64,000 nt of DNA, from assembly GCA_034521575.1 (NCBI GenBank), contig JAXHMJ010000002.1:1065089-1129088 (forward strand), in the 5' to 3' direction. The position numbers and the translations under genes are program-made. The notes under the pieces were generated by a model. It was not told the DNA's origin and did no database searches. It worked only from the letters and a program-made list of their open reading frames with translations. Position 1 is the stretch's first letter; the number at the start of each line of letters is the position of its first letter. Origin of the DNA: a candidate division KSB1 bacterium (GTDB lineage Bacteria; Zhuqueibacterota; Zhuqueibacteria; Residuimicrobiales; Krinioviventaceae). Below are positions 8,723 through 16,883 of the stretch, one piece after another.

Positions 8723-10078
8723 TCAGGATACTATTTTATACTTTTTTATCTTATCCCGAAGGGTCTTACGATCAATCCCAAGTATTTCCGCTGCTTTTGA
8801 TTTATTCCCCTCTGTATGCTGCAGAACACGCTCGATGTGCTCAGCTTCTATCTCGGCAAGACTTTGCAGAGAACTTCCAGAATGCCGTACCGAGTAACGC
8901 ATATGTTCTGGCAGATCAGGAACGTTGATTTTGCGTAAATCCTTCATAACCACCAGGCGCTGAACCAGATTTTCAAGTTCTCTCACGTTTCCCGGCCAGC
9001 TGTAAGACTGGAATACTTTATAAACCTCATCCGAAAACTTGGGCGGTTTTCTGTCCAACTCTTTAGAATATTTCTCTGTAAAATAGTTGAATAACAGGAA
9101 AATATCATCACTGCGTTCAGAAAGCGGCGGCAGATTGATAGTTAATACATTAAGCCGATAGTACAGATCCTCGCGAAATTGGCCGTTCTGCATCATGTTC
9201 CACAGTTCCCGGTTGGTCGCGGCGACAATTTTGACATCTATTTTCTGAGGTTGACTCGACCCGACTTTGATAATCTCTTTTTCCTGCAAAACGCGCAATA
9301 ACTTGGATTGAGTCGGAAAACTGGTGGTTGCAATCTCATCCAGAAAGATAGTGCCTTTGTCAGCTTTTTGAAAAAATCCTTCCCGACTCTGATGTGCTCC
9401 GGTATAGGCCCCTTTTTCATTTCCAAACAATTCACTCTCCATCAGAGATTCGGGTATCGCTGAGCAGTTAACAGCAACAAACGGTTTGGCGGAACGTGGA
9501 CTGGAACGATGTATTGCCTGAGCAACCAGCTCTTTACCGGTTCCACTTTCTCCGGTAATGAGTACGGTAGCCGGAATCGTAGCAGCCTTGGCAATGTCCG
9601 AGAGCACCCGTTTCATAGGCTCCGATTCACCAATGATACCGAGATTATTGGCTTCAACGTATTGTTGGGTCGCTGATAAAAGTTTCCGCCGTTCCACTTT
9701 TTCCAGAACACTGTCAATGGCGGCAAACAAGGCTTCGTCGCCAATCGGCTTTTCAAGGTATTCTTCAGCGCCGGTTTTCACCGCTTTTACAGCGTCTCCT
9801 ACAGAAGCATACCCGGTAACCATGATAATACCAATATTTTTAAAATTTTCCTTGATATGACGGGTCAGGTTAATCCCGTCAATTGAAGGCATCACCTTAT
9901 CTGTTATTACAAGGTCAATTTGATTGTTGTTCAAGCTTTTAATTGCCTCATCCGCACTGGAGGATGTGAGGACATGAAAATTAGGCTTTTCCTTGATCTT
10001 TCGTTCAAGTAATTTTAATGTAAAAACAGAATCATCAACTACCAGAATCTTTTTCTTGTTTTTGTCTTTTTTAGCCAT
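8723..10078 (-). CDS. Sigma-54-dependent response regulator, NtrC family
   Basis: A 451-residue transcription activator. Residues 10-125 are a receiver domain with phosphorylatable Asp in DLVITDKVMPSIDG. Residues 150-385 are an AAA+ domain with Walker A GESGTGKELVAQAI, the sigma-54 contact loop as GAYTGA, and Walker B GTIFLDEI. The last 45 residues are a Fis-type helix-turn-helix (NKSKAAEILGIDRKTLRDKI). It activates promoters using RNA polymerase with sigma-54 once phosphorylated. It lies 25 bases after the hybrid kinase gene, making that kinase its likely partner. GAYTGA in place of GAFTGA is a tolerated variant. Confidence 0.95.
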   Translation of the reverse strand: MAKKDKNKKKILVVDDSVFTLKLLERKIKEKPNFHVLTSSSADEAIKSLNNNQIDLVITDKVMPSIDGINLTRHIKENFKNIGIIMVTGYASVGDAVKAVKTGAEEYLEKPIGDEALFAAIDSVLEKVERRKLLSATQQYVEANNLGIIGESEPMKRVLSDIAKAATIPATVLITGESGTGKELVAQAIHRSSPRSAKPFVAVNCSAIPESLMESELFGNEKGAYTGAHQSREGFFQKADKGTIFLDEIATTSFPTQSKLLRVLQEKEIIKVGSSQPQKIDVKIVAATNRELWNMMQNGQFREDLYYRLNVLTINLPPLSERSDDIFLLFNYFTEKYSKELDRKPPKFSDEVYKVFQSYSWPGNVRELENLVQRLVVMKDLRKINVPDLPEHMRYSVRHSGSSLQSLAEIEAEHIERVLQHTEGNKSKAAEILGIDRKTLRDKIKKYKIVS

Positions 10079-10103
10079 CGACTAATTTCCCGGTATCCAA
10101 ACG

Positions 10104-13100
10104 TTACTCGTTCTCCTGGAGCATAAGATTCAGAGCTTTGATTACCCTGGTGCTTTCATTTTTGACATCAGTTCCGAGATTCTCATAATCTTCTCGTTGT
10201 TTATCTTTTGCGGCCATTTCCAGAGTTTTTGATTTTTCCGACAATTCCATGGCGCCAACAGTAGCGCTACTCGATTTCAAGGTATGAGCCACTCTGGTAA
10301 TGGCTTCATCATTGGAATTTTCCAAAGATTTTTCCAACTCGGCCACCAATTTTTCGGTTTCTTCAATAAAAACAGTGATCATATCGTTCATAAAATCCGG
10401 ATCATCCAATCCGATATTGTCTTTGAGGATATCGATATCGACAATATCCTGGAGATTGGAACTGTCAAAGGTATCTTCCTCAACCTGAACTTCCGGTTCA
10501 TCTTCTTCCCGGACAAGTTCAGTATCTGTGGTGACAGATCTTTGAATCACCTTTACAAGTTCTTCCAGTTGTACAGGTTTACTAATATAGTCATCCATAC
10601 CTTCGTGCAGATACTTTTCACGATCTCCTGCCATGGCGTGTGCAGTTAAAGCAATAATCCGAGGCCGTTCATCTCCGTACCTTTTGATGAGTTCTTTGGT
10701 TGCCTGAACCCCGTCCATACCCGGCATCTGGATATCCATGAAAATGATATCAAAATGTTTCTTTTCTACAGCGTCTACAGCTTCTTCACCATTGTCTACG
10801 ACTTGAGCCTGATAGCCGAGTTTTTGCAAAACTCGTAATGTAAATTTCTGATTTACCTTATTGTCTTCTGCAATTAAAATATCGAATGGAAATCTGTCCG
10901 CCATTTCCGAATCGAGTGTAAATTTTTTCGGCCCGACCGGCTTTTTCGGATGTTTGACTTTTGTGAACAGATCAAGTATGACTTCATACAATTGAGACTG
11001 CTTGACTGGTTTGGGAAGATGCACATCGATATTGGCATCTTTTACCCGTTGTGGATTCTCATTGGTGCCGATTGAGGTGAGGAGAACTTTGGGGACTTTA
11101 TCCACAATGTCATCCATTTTCATGGCCAGGGTTAGTCCGTCCATTTCGGGCATCATCATATCCAAAATGGCAATGTCATATTCATTGCCTTCTTTTAACA
11201 GCTTGATGGCCTCTTCACCGGAATCCGTGTCCGTGGGCGTCATCCCCCAGGACATGGCCTGCAGAGCGAGTATACGTCGATTTGTATCATTATCATCCAC
11301 AATCAACACACGTTTGCCTGTCAATTCAGAGTGGGCATAAACTGCTGTATCATCAGGCTTGTGATATTTGCCTTCAGCCTGAATGGTAAAATAAAATGTA
11401 GAACCTTCACCGAGAACACTGTCCACGCCCATGGAACCGCCCATCAGTTCTGACAACCGCTTACTGATAGCAAGCCCCAATCCGGTACCGCCAAATCTAC
11501 GGGTGATGCTGGCGTCAACCTGACTGAAAGATTTAAACAGAGCGCGTCTTCCATCTTCAGAAATACCCATCCCCGTATCTTTAATTTTGATTAAAACGTT
11601 AAAGAGACCGGGTTTGACCTCGGTACTGCTGACAGTAACGATCACTTCGCCTTCATCCGTAAATTTTATTGCATTGTTGATCAGGTTATTCAAAATCTGG
11701 ATCATACGTGTCTTGTCGGAAATGAGTTCGGTGGGGGCCGGCCCTTCAATAAAGTAACTCAATTCGAGTTTTTTCTTGGCCGCGTTACTGGCATGCAATT
11801 CCAGACATTCCTCAATGGCCTTTCTCAAATTAAATTCTTCATGCTCCAGTTCAACCTTGCCCGATTCTATTTTTGAAAAATCCAGGATGTCATTGATCAC
11901 AACCAAAAGGGAATCACCGCTGTTTTTAATAACTTCAGCGTATTCCCGCTGCTCATTGTTCAATTCTGTTTGCAGCAGCAGATTTGTCATACCCAGCACA
12001 CCATTCATAGGTGTACGGATTTCATGGCTCATATTGGCTAAAAATTCGGAACGGGCTCGAGTGGCGTCTTCGGCCAGTTTTTTAGCTTCTTCCAGTTCTT
12101 CGTTCTGCTTTTCGAGTTCTTCACGTGTTTTCTTTAACTCGGTAATATCGCGTGAGACCCCGACCATACCGATGATCTTTCCGTTTTCATCTTTAAAAGG
12201 CACTTTGGTAGCGGTTACCCAGCGGGACCAGCCGTCGGGGCGCTTGATCTTTTCAATTTTTCCAATTAAAGGCTTTCCGGTACGGATGATTTCCTGTTCA
12301 TCATTATACGCTTCCTGGGCCATGTCCTGGCTCAGGAAATCAAAATCGGTTTTACCTACCGCTTCTTCCGGATCATCAATTCCCATCACTTCTGCCTGTG
12401 CCTGATTGATGCGGATAAAGCGGGACTTGGCATCCTTGAAATAAATCGTATCCGGAACATTTCTCAACAACGTTTTCAAAAGAGACTTTTCATAAGCCAG
12501 TTTTTCCCAGATACCGCGTTCTTCTGTGATGTCTTCAATGAATTCAATGATCCCGGAAACGCTGCCTTCTTCATTCTTATAAGTCACTTTATCCGAGCGA
12601 ATCCAGCGTATCCCTTTTTTGGTTCTGATCTTTTCGACCTGACCTTTTCCCGGTTTTCCGCGTCTGGACATAACAGTGTCATCCAGTTTCTTGACACTTA
12701 ATCGCTTAAAGAGCTTTTCCTCTTTGGCGCCGATCACATCATTTGCGTTAAAACCGATCAAATCACAAAAATGCTCATTCGCCTGAATAACGCGGTTGTC
12801 AAAATCCTTAAACATGATACAGGAAGGCACTGTCTCGTGGATAATATTTAGAACATCAGAACGCACTTTGAGATTCTTTTGAACCTTTTCGTATCTTACA
12901 AGCTGTTCTTTCAGCTGACTGGTTTTCTGGTTCAGCAACTGTTGAGAATCATCAAGTTCGTGCTTGTATTTATTCAGAGTTTTGTAGACCTTGGCGTATT
13001 TCGTCACGTTTTCCAGAATGACCAAAATACCGCTGATATTTTCTTCTTTATCTGTAAAAGGCAGCAACGTGACATTAAAAATAGAATTCTTATCATTGGA

Positions 13101-13340
13101 TGCTTCAAGTGTGATAAACTCCATATCGAAGCGTTGTTGCTGGCCGTCCAGTAATTCGTTCAAGATAGAGGTTGATTGGTTCACTTCCGGTAAAAAAGTG
13201 TCCACTTTTTGACCCATCAATTCATCCCGAGTGGGGCGAAATGTCTCACTTGTCAGAGACACTTCTCTAATTTTCAGTTTGCTATCAGTTCGAACATAGG
13301 ACAGATTTTTAAATCGGAGGATATAATCACAAATATTCAC
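10104..13340 (-). CDS. Hybrid sensor histidine kinase (PAS repeats, HisKA, HATPase, two receivers, HPt)
   Basis: A 1078-residue hybrid kinase with no obvious membrane segment, so probably cytoplasmic. Domain order: PAS-like region (about 1-125), coiled coil, PAS (165-280), PAS/PAC (285-405), HisKA with phospho-acceptor H in FLANMSHEIRTPMNG (about 440), HATPase with GTGLGLAISKRL, a first receiver (RVLIVDDN, DMMMPEMDG), a second receiver (ILIAEDN, FMDIQMPGMDG) and a C-terminal HPt (RVAHTLKSSSATVGA). It can therefore run a full phosphorelay and pass phosphate to the NtrC-type regulator encoded 25 bases downstream. The start is a GTG at 13340 with GAGGG upstream. The gene is intact over 3.2 kb. 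Confidence 0.95.
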   Translation of the reverse strand: MNICDYILRFKNLSYVRTDSKLKIREVSLTSETFRPTRDELMGQKVDTFLPEVNQSTSILNELLDGQQQRFDMEFITLEASNDKNSIFNVTLLPFTDKEENISGILVILENVTKYAKVYKTLNKYKHELDDSQQLLNQKTSQLKEQLVRYEKVQKNLKVRSDVLNIIHETVPSCIMFKDFDNRVIQANEHFCDLIGFNANDVIGAKEEKLFKRLSVKKLDDTVMSRRGKPGKGQVEKIRTKKGIRWIRSDKVTYKNEEGSVSGIIEFIEDITEERGIWEKLAYEKSLLKTLLRNVPDTIYFKDAKSRFIRINQAQAEVMGIDDPEEAVGKTDFDFLSQDMAQEAYNDEQEIIRTGKPLIGKIEKIKRPDGWSRWVTATKVPFKDENGKIIGMVGVSRDITELKKTREELEKQNEELEEAKKLAEDATRARSEFLANMSHEIRTPMNGVLGMTNLLLQTELNNEQREYAEVIKNSGDSLLVVINDILDFSKIESGKVELEHEEFNLRKAIEECLELHASNAAKKKLELSYFIEGPAPTELISDKTRMIQILNNLINNAIKFTDEGEVIVTVSSTEVKPGLFNVLIKIKDTGMGISEDGRRALFKSFSQVDASITRRFGGTGLGLAISKRLSELMGGSMGVDSVLGEGSTFYFTIQAEGKYHKPDDTAVYAHSELTGKRVLIVDDNDTNRRILALQAMSWGMTPTDTDSGEEAIKLLKEGNEYDIAILDMMMPEMDGLTLAMKMDDIVDKVPKVLLTSIGTNENPQRVKDANIDVHLPKPVKQSQLYEVILDLFTKVKHPKKPVGPKKFTLDSEMADRFPFDILIAEDNKVNQKFTLRVLQKLGYQAQVVDNGEEAVDAVEKKHFDIIFMDIQMPGMDGVQATKELIKRYGDERPRIIALTAHAMAGDREKYLHEGMDDYISKPVQLEELVKVIQRSVTTDTELVREEDEPEVQVEEDTFDSSNLQDIVDIDILKDNIGLDDPDFMNDMITVFIEETEKLVAELEKSLENSNDEAITRVAHTLKSSSATVGAMELSEKSKTLEMAAKDKQREDYENLGTDVKNESTRVIKALNLMLQENE

Positions 13341-13441
13341 AGCACCCTCACTTGTTTTTTACCATTGCCTTGACTTTGCATATAAAACATTTCACTCTGA
13401 CCCGAATAGAGTCGACTCTCCTTCATGTAGCTGCAACTGCG

Positions 13442-13807
13442 CTAATAAATCAGACTATTCACTTTGGTCAGCAATTCTCTCATATCAAACGGTTTGCTAA
13501 TTGTATATTTTGCTCCCAAAAGTTGAGCGGTTTTCAGAGAGCTGGCGGCATCGAAATAACCGCCTCCCGATATAGCAATAATCTTGATATCAGGGATATT
13601 CATCTTCATTTTCATGATAATTTCTATCCCATCTTCTTCCGGCATAAAAATATCCGTGATGACAAGATCAAATTTATCTTGTTTTGTGGCTGCTACACCT
13701 TCTTTTCCATTCCTTGCGACGTAAACAAAATGACCATCAATTTCCAGCATCTCTTTGAGAATTTCTCGGATGTTCTCCTCATCATCAATCACTAGAATCT
13801 TTCCCAT
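13442..13807 (-). CDS. Single-domain response regulator (CheY-like)
   Basis: A 121-residue stand-alone receiver: ILVIDDEENIREIL at the start, phosphorylated Asp in DLVITDIFMPEEDG near residue 53, the switch Ser in IIAISGGG and Lys in TISKPFDM. There is no output domain, so it acts through protein contacts or as a phosphate shuttle. The ATG at 13807 has GAGG at good spacing; an overlapping TTG one codon upstream is less likely. It lies about 100 bases before the hybrid kinase on the same strand and probably belongs to the same relay. The AT-rich 230 bp upstream (13808-14043) presumably held promoters for this gene and, before the IS insertion, for carAB. Confidence 0.93.
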   Translation of the reverse strand: MGKILVIDDEENIREILKEMLEIDGHFVYVARNGKEGVAATKQDKFDLVITDIFMPEEDGIEIIMKMKMNIPDIKIIAISGGGYFDAASSLKTAQLLGAKYTISKPFDMRELLTKVNSLIY

Positions 13808-14038
13808 CAACCAACCTCATAACAAAACAAATGCTTTCCAAACTGTTGCATCAAGAATATAACAAGAAATAATTCAAATACAAACAAGATATTCAGAGAT
13901 TTATCTCCGTTTAATCGAGGAATTTATGACTGCAATTTCTGTTCCATAAAAATTGTTTTTGCCAGGCAAATATTTTGATTGTCGATGAAATAGTTTTTGT
14001 GATTTTATAATATTATAACTATCTTATACTCATTTAAC

Positions 14039-14060
14039 TTTTACCTAAATTGAGCGGTTT
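14039..14060. repeat. IS left end: target duplication plus inverted repeat
   Basis: Bases 14039-14043 are TTTTA, repeated exactly at the other end. From 14044 the left inverted repeat reads CCTAAATTGAGCGGTTT and matches the right end at 15 of the first 17 positions. The CCTAAATT tip resembles the ends of ISEcp1 and other IS1380-family elements. Confidence 0.9.
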
Positions 14061-14076
14061 TTAAAAAAATAAAAAA

Positions 14077-14152
14077 CCTTTTGGGTTTATAATAGTTTGT
14101 TATTATTTTAGTTGTGTAACCAATAAAAAGAATAACAACAAAACCCAAAAGG
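14077..14152 (+). other. Hairpin in the IS leader, before the transposase start
   Basis: CCTTTTGGGTTT at 14077-14088 is exactly complementary to 14141-14152, and inner bases (near 14095-14104 and 14131-14139) also pair. The stem lies just before the transposase ATG at 14163. In outside-initiated transcripts it would hide the ribosome site, a known way for IS elements to limit transposase from read-through. Confidence 0.6.
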
Positions 14153-14162
14153 TAGCCATAAT

Positions 14163-15555
14163 ATGCAGAAAAAAACCGATACAACGCAACCTAAAATATC
14201 AAAAATTGAGATCACAAAAGATAAAATTAGCGGTCGTGGTGGTCTGTTGTTTTTTCTTAGATATATTGACCAAATTCGATTCTATTCTCTATTTGAAAAC
14301 GTTTTTAGCTTTTTAAAAGGCTCTTCTAAAGGACTGGGATACCGTCAGTTTGTCAAACAGCTTTTTGCTTGGTTTATTGATGGTACGGATATGTCAATCT
14401 GTTCTTTTGATCGTCGAAAAAACGATGAAGCCTATGCTGCCGTGCTCGAAAATCGCCCGGAACAAATGGCAACATCCCATCAAATCAAAAGGATGTTTCG
14501 CAAGTTCAGTTTTGTTGGGCAAATGATATTTCGGTCTCTTTTGTTGGAGATGTTTATTTGGCGACTTATTATTGAACAACCCAAAGAAGTTATTCTTTTT
14601 GGTGACAGCGTAGTTTTCGACAATGACGGCGCTAAAAAGCGTGAAGGCTCAAATGTGACCTATAAAAATAAAAAAGGATTCCAGCCTATGCAAATTAGTT
14701 GGGGGCCTTATGTTGTTGATGCGCTGTTCCGAGCCGGAGATGTTCATTGTAATCATGGCAGCGACTTTATAAAGTCAGTGGGGCGTCTGGTCAAAGCTAT
14801 TCGACGTCGCTATAAAGATGTTCCAATCATTCTGCTAACAGACAGTGGTTTTATGGATGACCAGAACTTTCGGTTCTTTGAACAACGCCTTGGTATTCAT
14901 TATGTTTGTGCCGGGAAAATATATAACGATATTAAACAATATGTTAACAATCTTAGTTATGATGCTTTTCGTTCTTATAGACAGACATGGACTTTTGTCG
15001 AATTTGCTAATCGCCTCAAATCATGGAAGACATTTCGCCGTTGTATTTTTACCTCTCAGAAAGCTGAGGAAAATGGTCAACTCTTATTTGATTTTGCACA
15101 ACCGGATTCAGTAATCTATACCAATATAGGCCGAAACAGTGAGCTGGATGAAAAACTAATCAATGCTGGTAGTGGCAATTATCTCAAGGCCGAAAAGATT
15201 ATCGAGTTAAACCACAGTCAGAGGTAGAGCTGAATTAGTACACCGATCACAGAAAGAATTTGCTGGAAGAGAACAGTTACCATTTAAGCGTTTCGGTATG
15301 AATAGAGTTTTTTACTATTTGATGATCATCAGCCATTTTCTTTTTGAAGCATATAAAAGGGACATCCCCTGTGAAGCAGTACCAGTTACCGCTTACCCCA
15401 ATACCTTTCGTCGGATCATGATTGATTTTGCAGCCAAAATTGTGACAACAGGCGGAAAAATTATACTAAGGGTAACACAGACAGTCTATGATTCCCTGAA
15501 GATTTTAAAATTATGGTCATTCATTGAGGAGTATGAACCCGCATTTGTGACGTAA
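14163..15555 (+). CDS. IS1380-family transposase, one frameshift
   Basis: DDE transposase that cuts and joins the IS ends. The first frame (14163-15227) holds the N-terminal region and the first two acidic residues, in VILFGDSVVFDNDG near residue 148 and IILLTDSGFMDD near 222. A break at about 15215-15227, after IIELNHSQR, shifts the frame. The second part (AELVHRSQKEFAG, then LPFKRFGMNRVFYYL and the C-terminal helices) continues in another frame to TAA at 15555. Joined length is about 463 residues, normal for the family. The Glu expected in the R-x3-E-x6-K-type motif lies after the break, so the product as written is inactive unless the break is a sequence error. Confidence 0.88.
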
Positions 15556-15715
15556 AACATAATAAAAATTAATCGTATTAAAGAGCTAAAACAATGGGAG
15601 AAGTATGCCGTTACACTGATAATTCTCTGACTTTAATGAAAAATCGAGTTCAAAAAGCAAGGTTGATTGCGTAATAAGAAGTTATTTCAGATGAAAACAA
15701 ATAGAAAAAGACGGC

Positions 15716-15744
15716 ACCGGCAACATTTTGCGCCGGTTTTATTT
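15716..15744 (+). terminator. Terminator-like stem at the IS right end
   Basis: ACCGGC (15716-15721) pairs with GCCGGT (15732-15737) followed by TTTATTT; a further outer GGCACC/GGTGCC pair is present. It would end transposase transcription inside the IS and shield carA from read-through. Confidence 0.55.
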
Positions 15745-15755
15745 GGTGCCCTTAT

Positions 15756-15777
15756 AAATCGATCAATTTAGGTTTTA
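15756..15777. repeat. IS right end: inverted repeat plus target duplication
   Basis: Bases 15756-15772 read on the minus strand as CCTAAATTGATCGATTT, matching the left end at 15 of 17 positions. They are followed by TTTTA (15773-15777), the second copy of the target duplication. Confidence 0.9.
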
Positions 15778-15809
15778 ATTACCCAAGCACTCCTAACTTT
15801 TGAAGACAA

Positions 15810-16883
15810 ATGGACAAACGTAAAATTAAAGCACGGCTGGAGCTTGAAGACGGCTCTGTATTCACAGGACTTTCGTTTGGCGCACCTTTGAGTATTGCAG
15901 GTGAAGTCGTTTTCAACACAAGCATGGTGGGCTATCCCGAAAGCCTGACAGATCCGTCGTATGCAGGCCAGATACTGGTATTAACCTATCCGCTGATTGG
16001 AAACTATGGCGTCCCTCCTGCAGACCAAGCGGATCAGTTAACAAAGCATTTTGAATCGGATCGAATACAAATATCCGGTCTCGTGATCTCAGAGTACTCG
16101 ATGCACTATAATCATTGGAACGCAGCCCAAAGTCTCTCCGACTGGTTGACCGATCATAATGTGCCGGGACTGTCCGGGATTGATACACGGATGCTGACCA
16201 AGCGCCTTCGCGAAGAAGGCACAATGCTTGGACGCATCCTCAACGTATCCGAGCAACCTGATTTTTACGATCCAAACAAAATTGATCTTGTTGAGCGGGT
16301 CACCTTAAAAGAACCCAAAGAATACGGCAGCGGCGAGAAAAAGGTGATTTTGATCGACTGCGGAGCAAAAGATAATATTGTCCGGTCGCTGGTCAGACGG
16401 GATTTGACAGTAAAACGCGTCCCGCATACATATGATTTCAGTCAGGAAGAGTATGACGGCGTGATGATCTCCAATGGCCCCGGCGATCCCAAAATGTGTA
16501 AACAAACGATCGAAATCGTGCAAAAGGTTATCAAACGCAGCAAACCGATCTTTGGAATATGTATGGGAAATCAAATTCTTGCTCTGGCAGCCGGGGGTGA
16601 CACCTATAAGCTGAAATTTGGTCACCGCAGCCAGAACCAACCCTGCGTGGAAGTCGGGACCAAACGCTGTTATATTACGTCACAGAACCATGGATTTGCT
16701 GTGGACGGCAGGACTCTTCCTCCGGGATGGGAACCGTGGTTTACAAACGCAAATGACAACACCAATGAAGGTATCAGACATACAACCAAACCCTTCAAAA
16801 GTGTGCAGTTTCATCCCGAGGCTGCTCCGGGTCCACTGGATACGGCTATTTTATTTGACGATTTCAAAAGGATGCTTCTATGA
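15810..16883 (+). CDS. carA: Carbamoyl-phosphate synthase, small (glutaminase) subunit
   Basis: Hydrolyses glutamine and channels ammonia to CarB for carbamoyl phosphate, the precursor of pyrimidines and arginine. At 357 residues it has the CPSase small-chain N-terminal domain (KARLELEDGSVFTGLSFG, FNTSMVGYPESLTDPSYAGQ) and a class I glutamine amidotransferase domain. The nucleophile Cys is in FGICMGNQILALAAGG near 251, and His and Glu are in VQFHPEAAPGP near 333. It overlaps carB by four bases (ATGA), so translation is coupled. The IS element ends 32 bases before this start, so the native promoter probably lies left of the IS or has been replaced. Confidence 0.97.
   Translation: MDKRKIKARLELEDGSVFTGLSFGAPLSIAGEVVFNTSMVGYPESLTDPSYAGQILVLTYPLIGNYGVPPADQADQLTKHFESDRIQISGLVISEYSMHYNHWNAAQSLSDWLTDHNVPGLSGIDTRMLTKRLREEGTMLGRILNVSEQPDFYDPNKIDLVERVTLKEPKEYGSGEKKVILIDCGAKDNIVRSLVRRDLTVKRVPHTYDFSQEEYDGVMISNGPGDPKMCKQTIEIVQKVIKRSKPIFGICMGNQILALAAGGDTYKLKFGHRSQNQPCVEVGTKRCYITSQNHGFAVDGRTLPPGWEPWFTNANDNTNEGIRHTTKPFKSVQFHPEAAPGPLDTAILFDDFKRMLL

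Larger units (their letters stand above)
14044..15772 (+). mobile_element. IS1380-family insertion sequence, complete ends
   Basis: A 1729-bp element bounded by near-identical inverted repeats and a 5-bp TTTTA direct duplication, all typical of the IS1380 family (about 1.6-1.8 kb). It carries one transposase gene broken by a frameshift, a 5-prime hairpin and about 215 bp of non-coding 3-prime sequence ending in a terminator-like stem. It sits between the lone response regulator and carA, with its right end 32 bases upstream of the carA start. Preserved ends and duplication point to a recent insertion. Confidence 0.92.

Noticed and set aside
11776-12405. 209-codon open frame antisense to the hybrid kinase
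   Set aside because: It lies opposite HisKA and PAS coding sequence, is Ser/Phe-rich from reverse reading, and has no family features or ribosome site.
15215-15227. Programmed frameshift in the transposase
   Set aside because: No slippery heptamer is seen, IS1380-family transposases are normally single-frame, and similar breaks occur in unrelated genes here.
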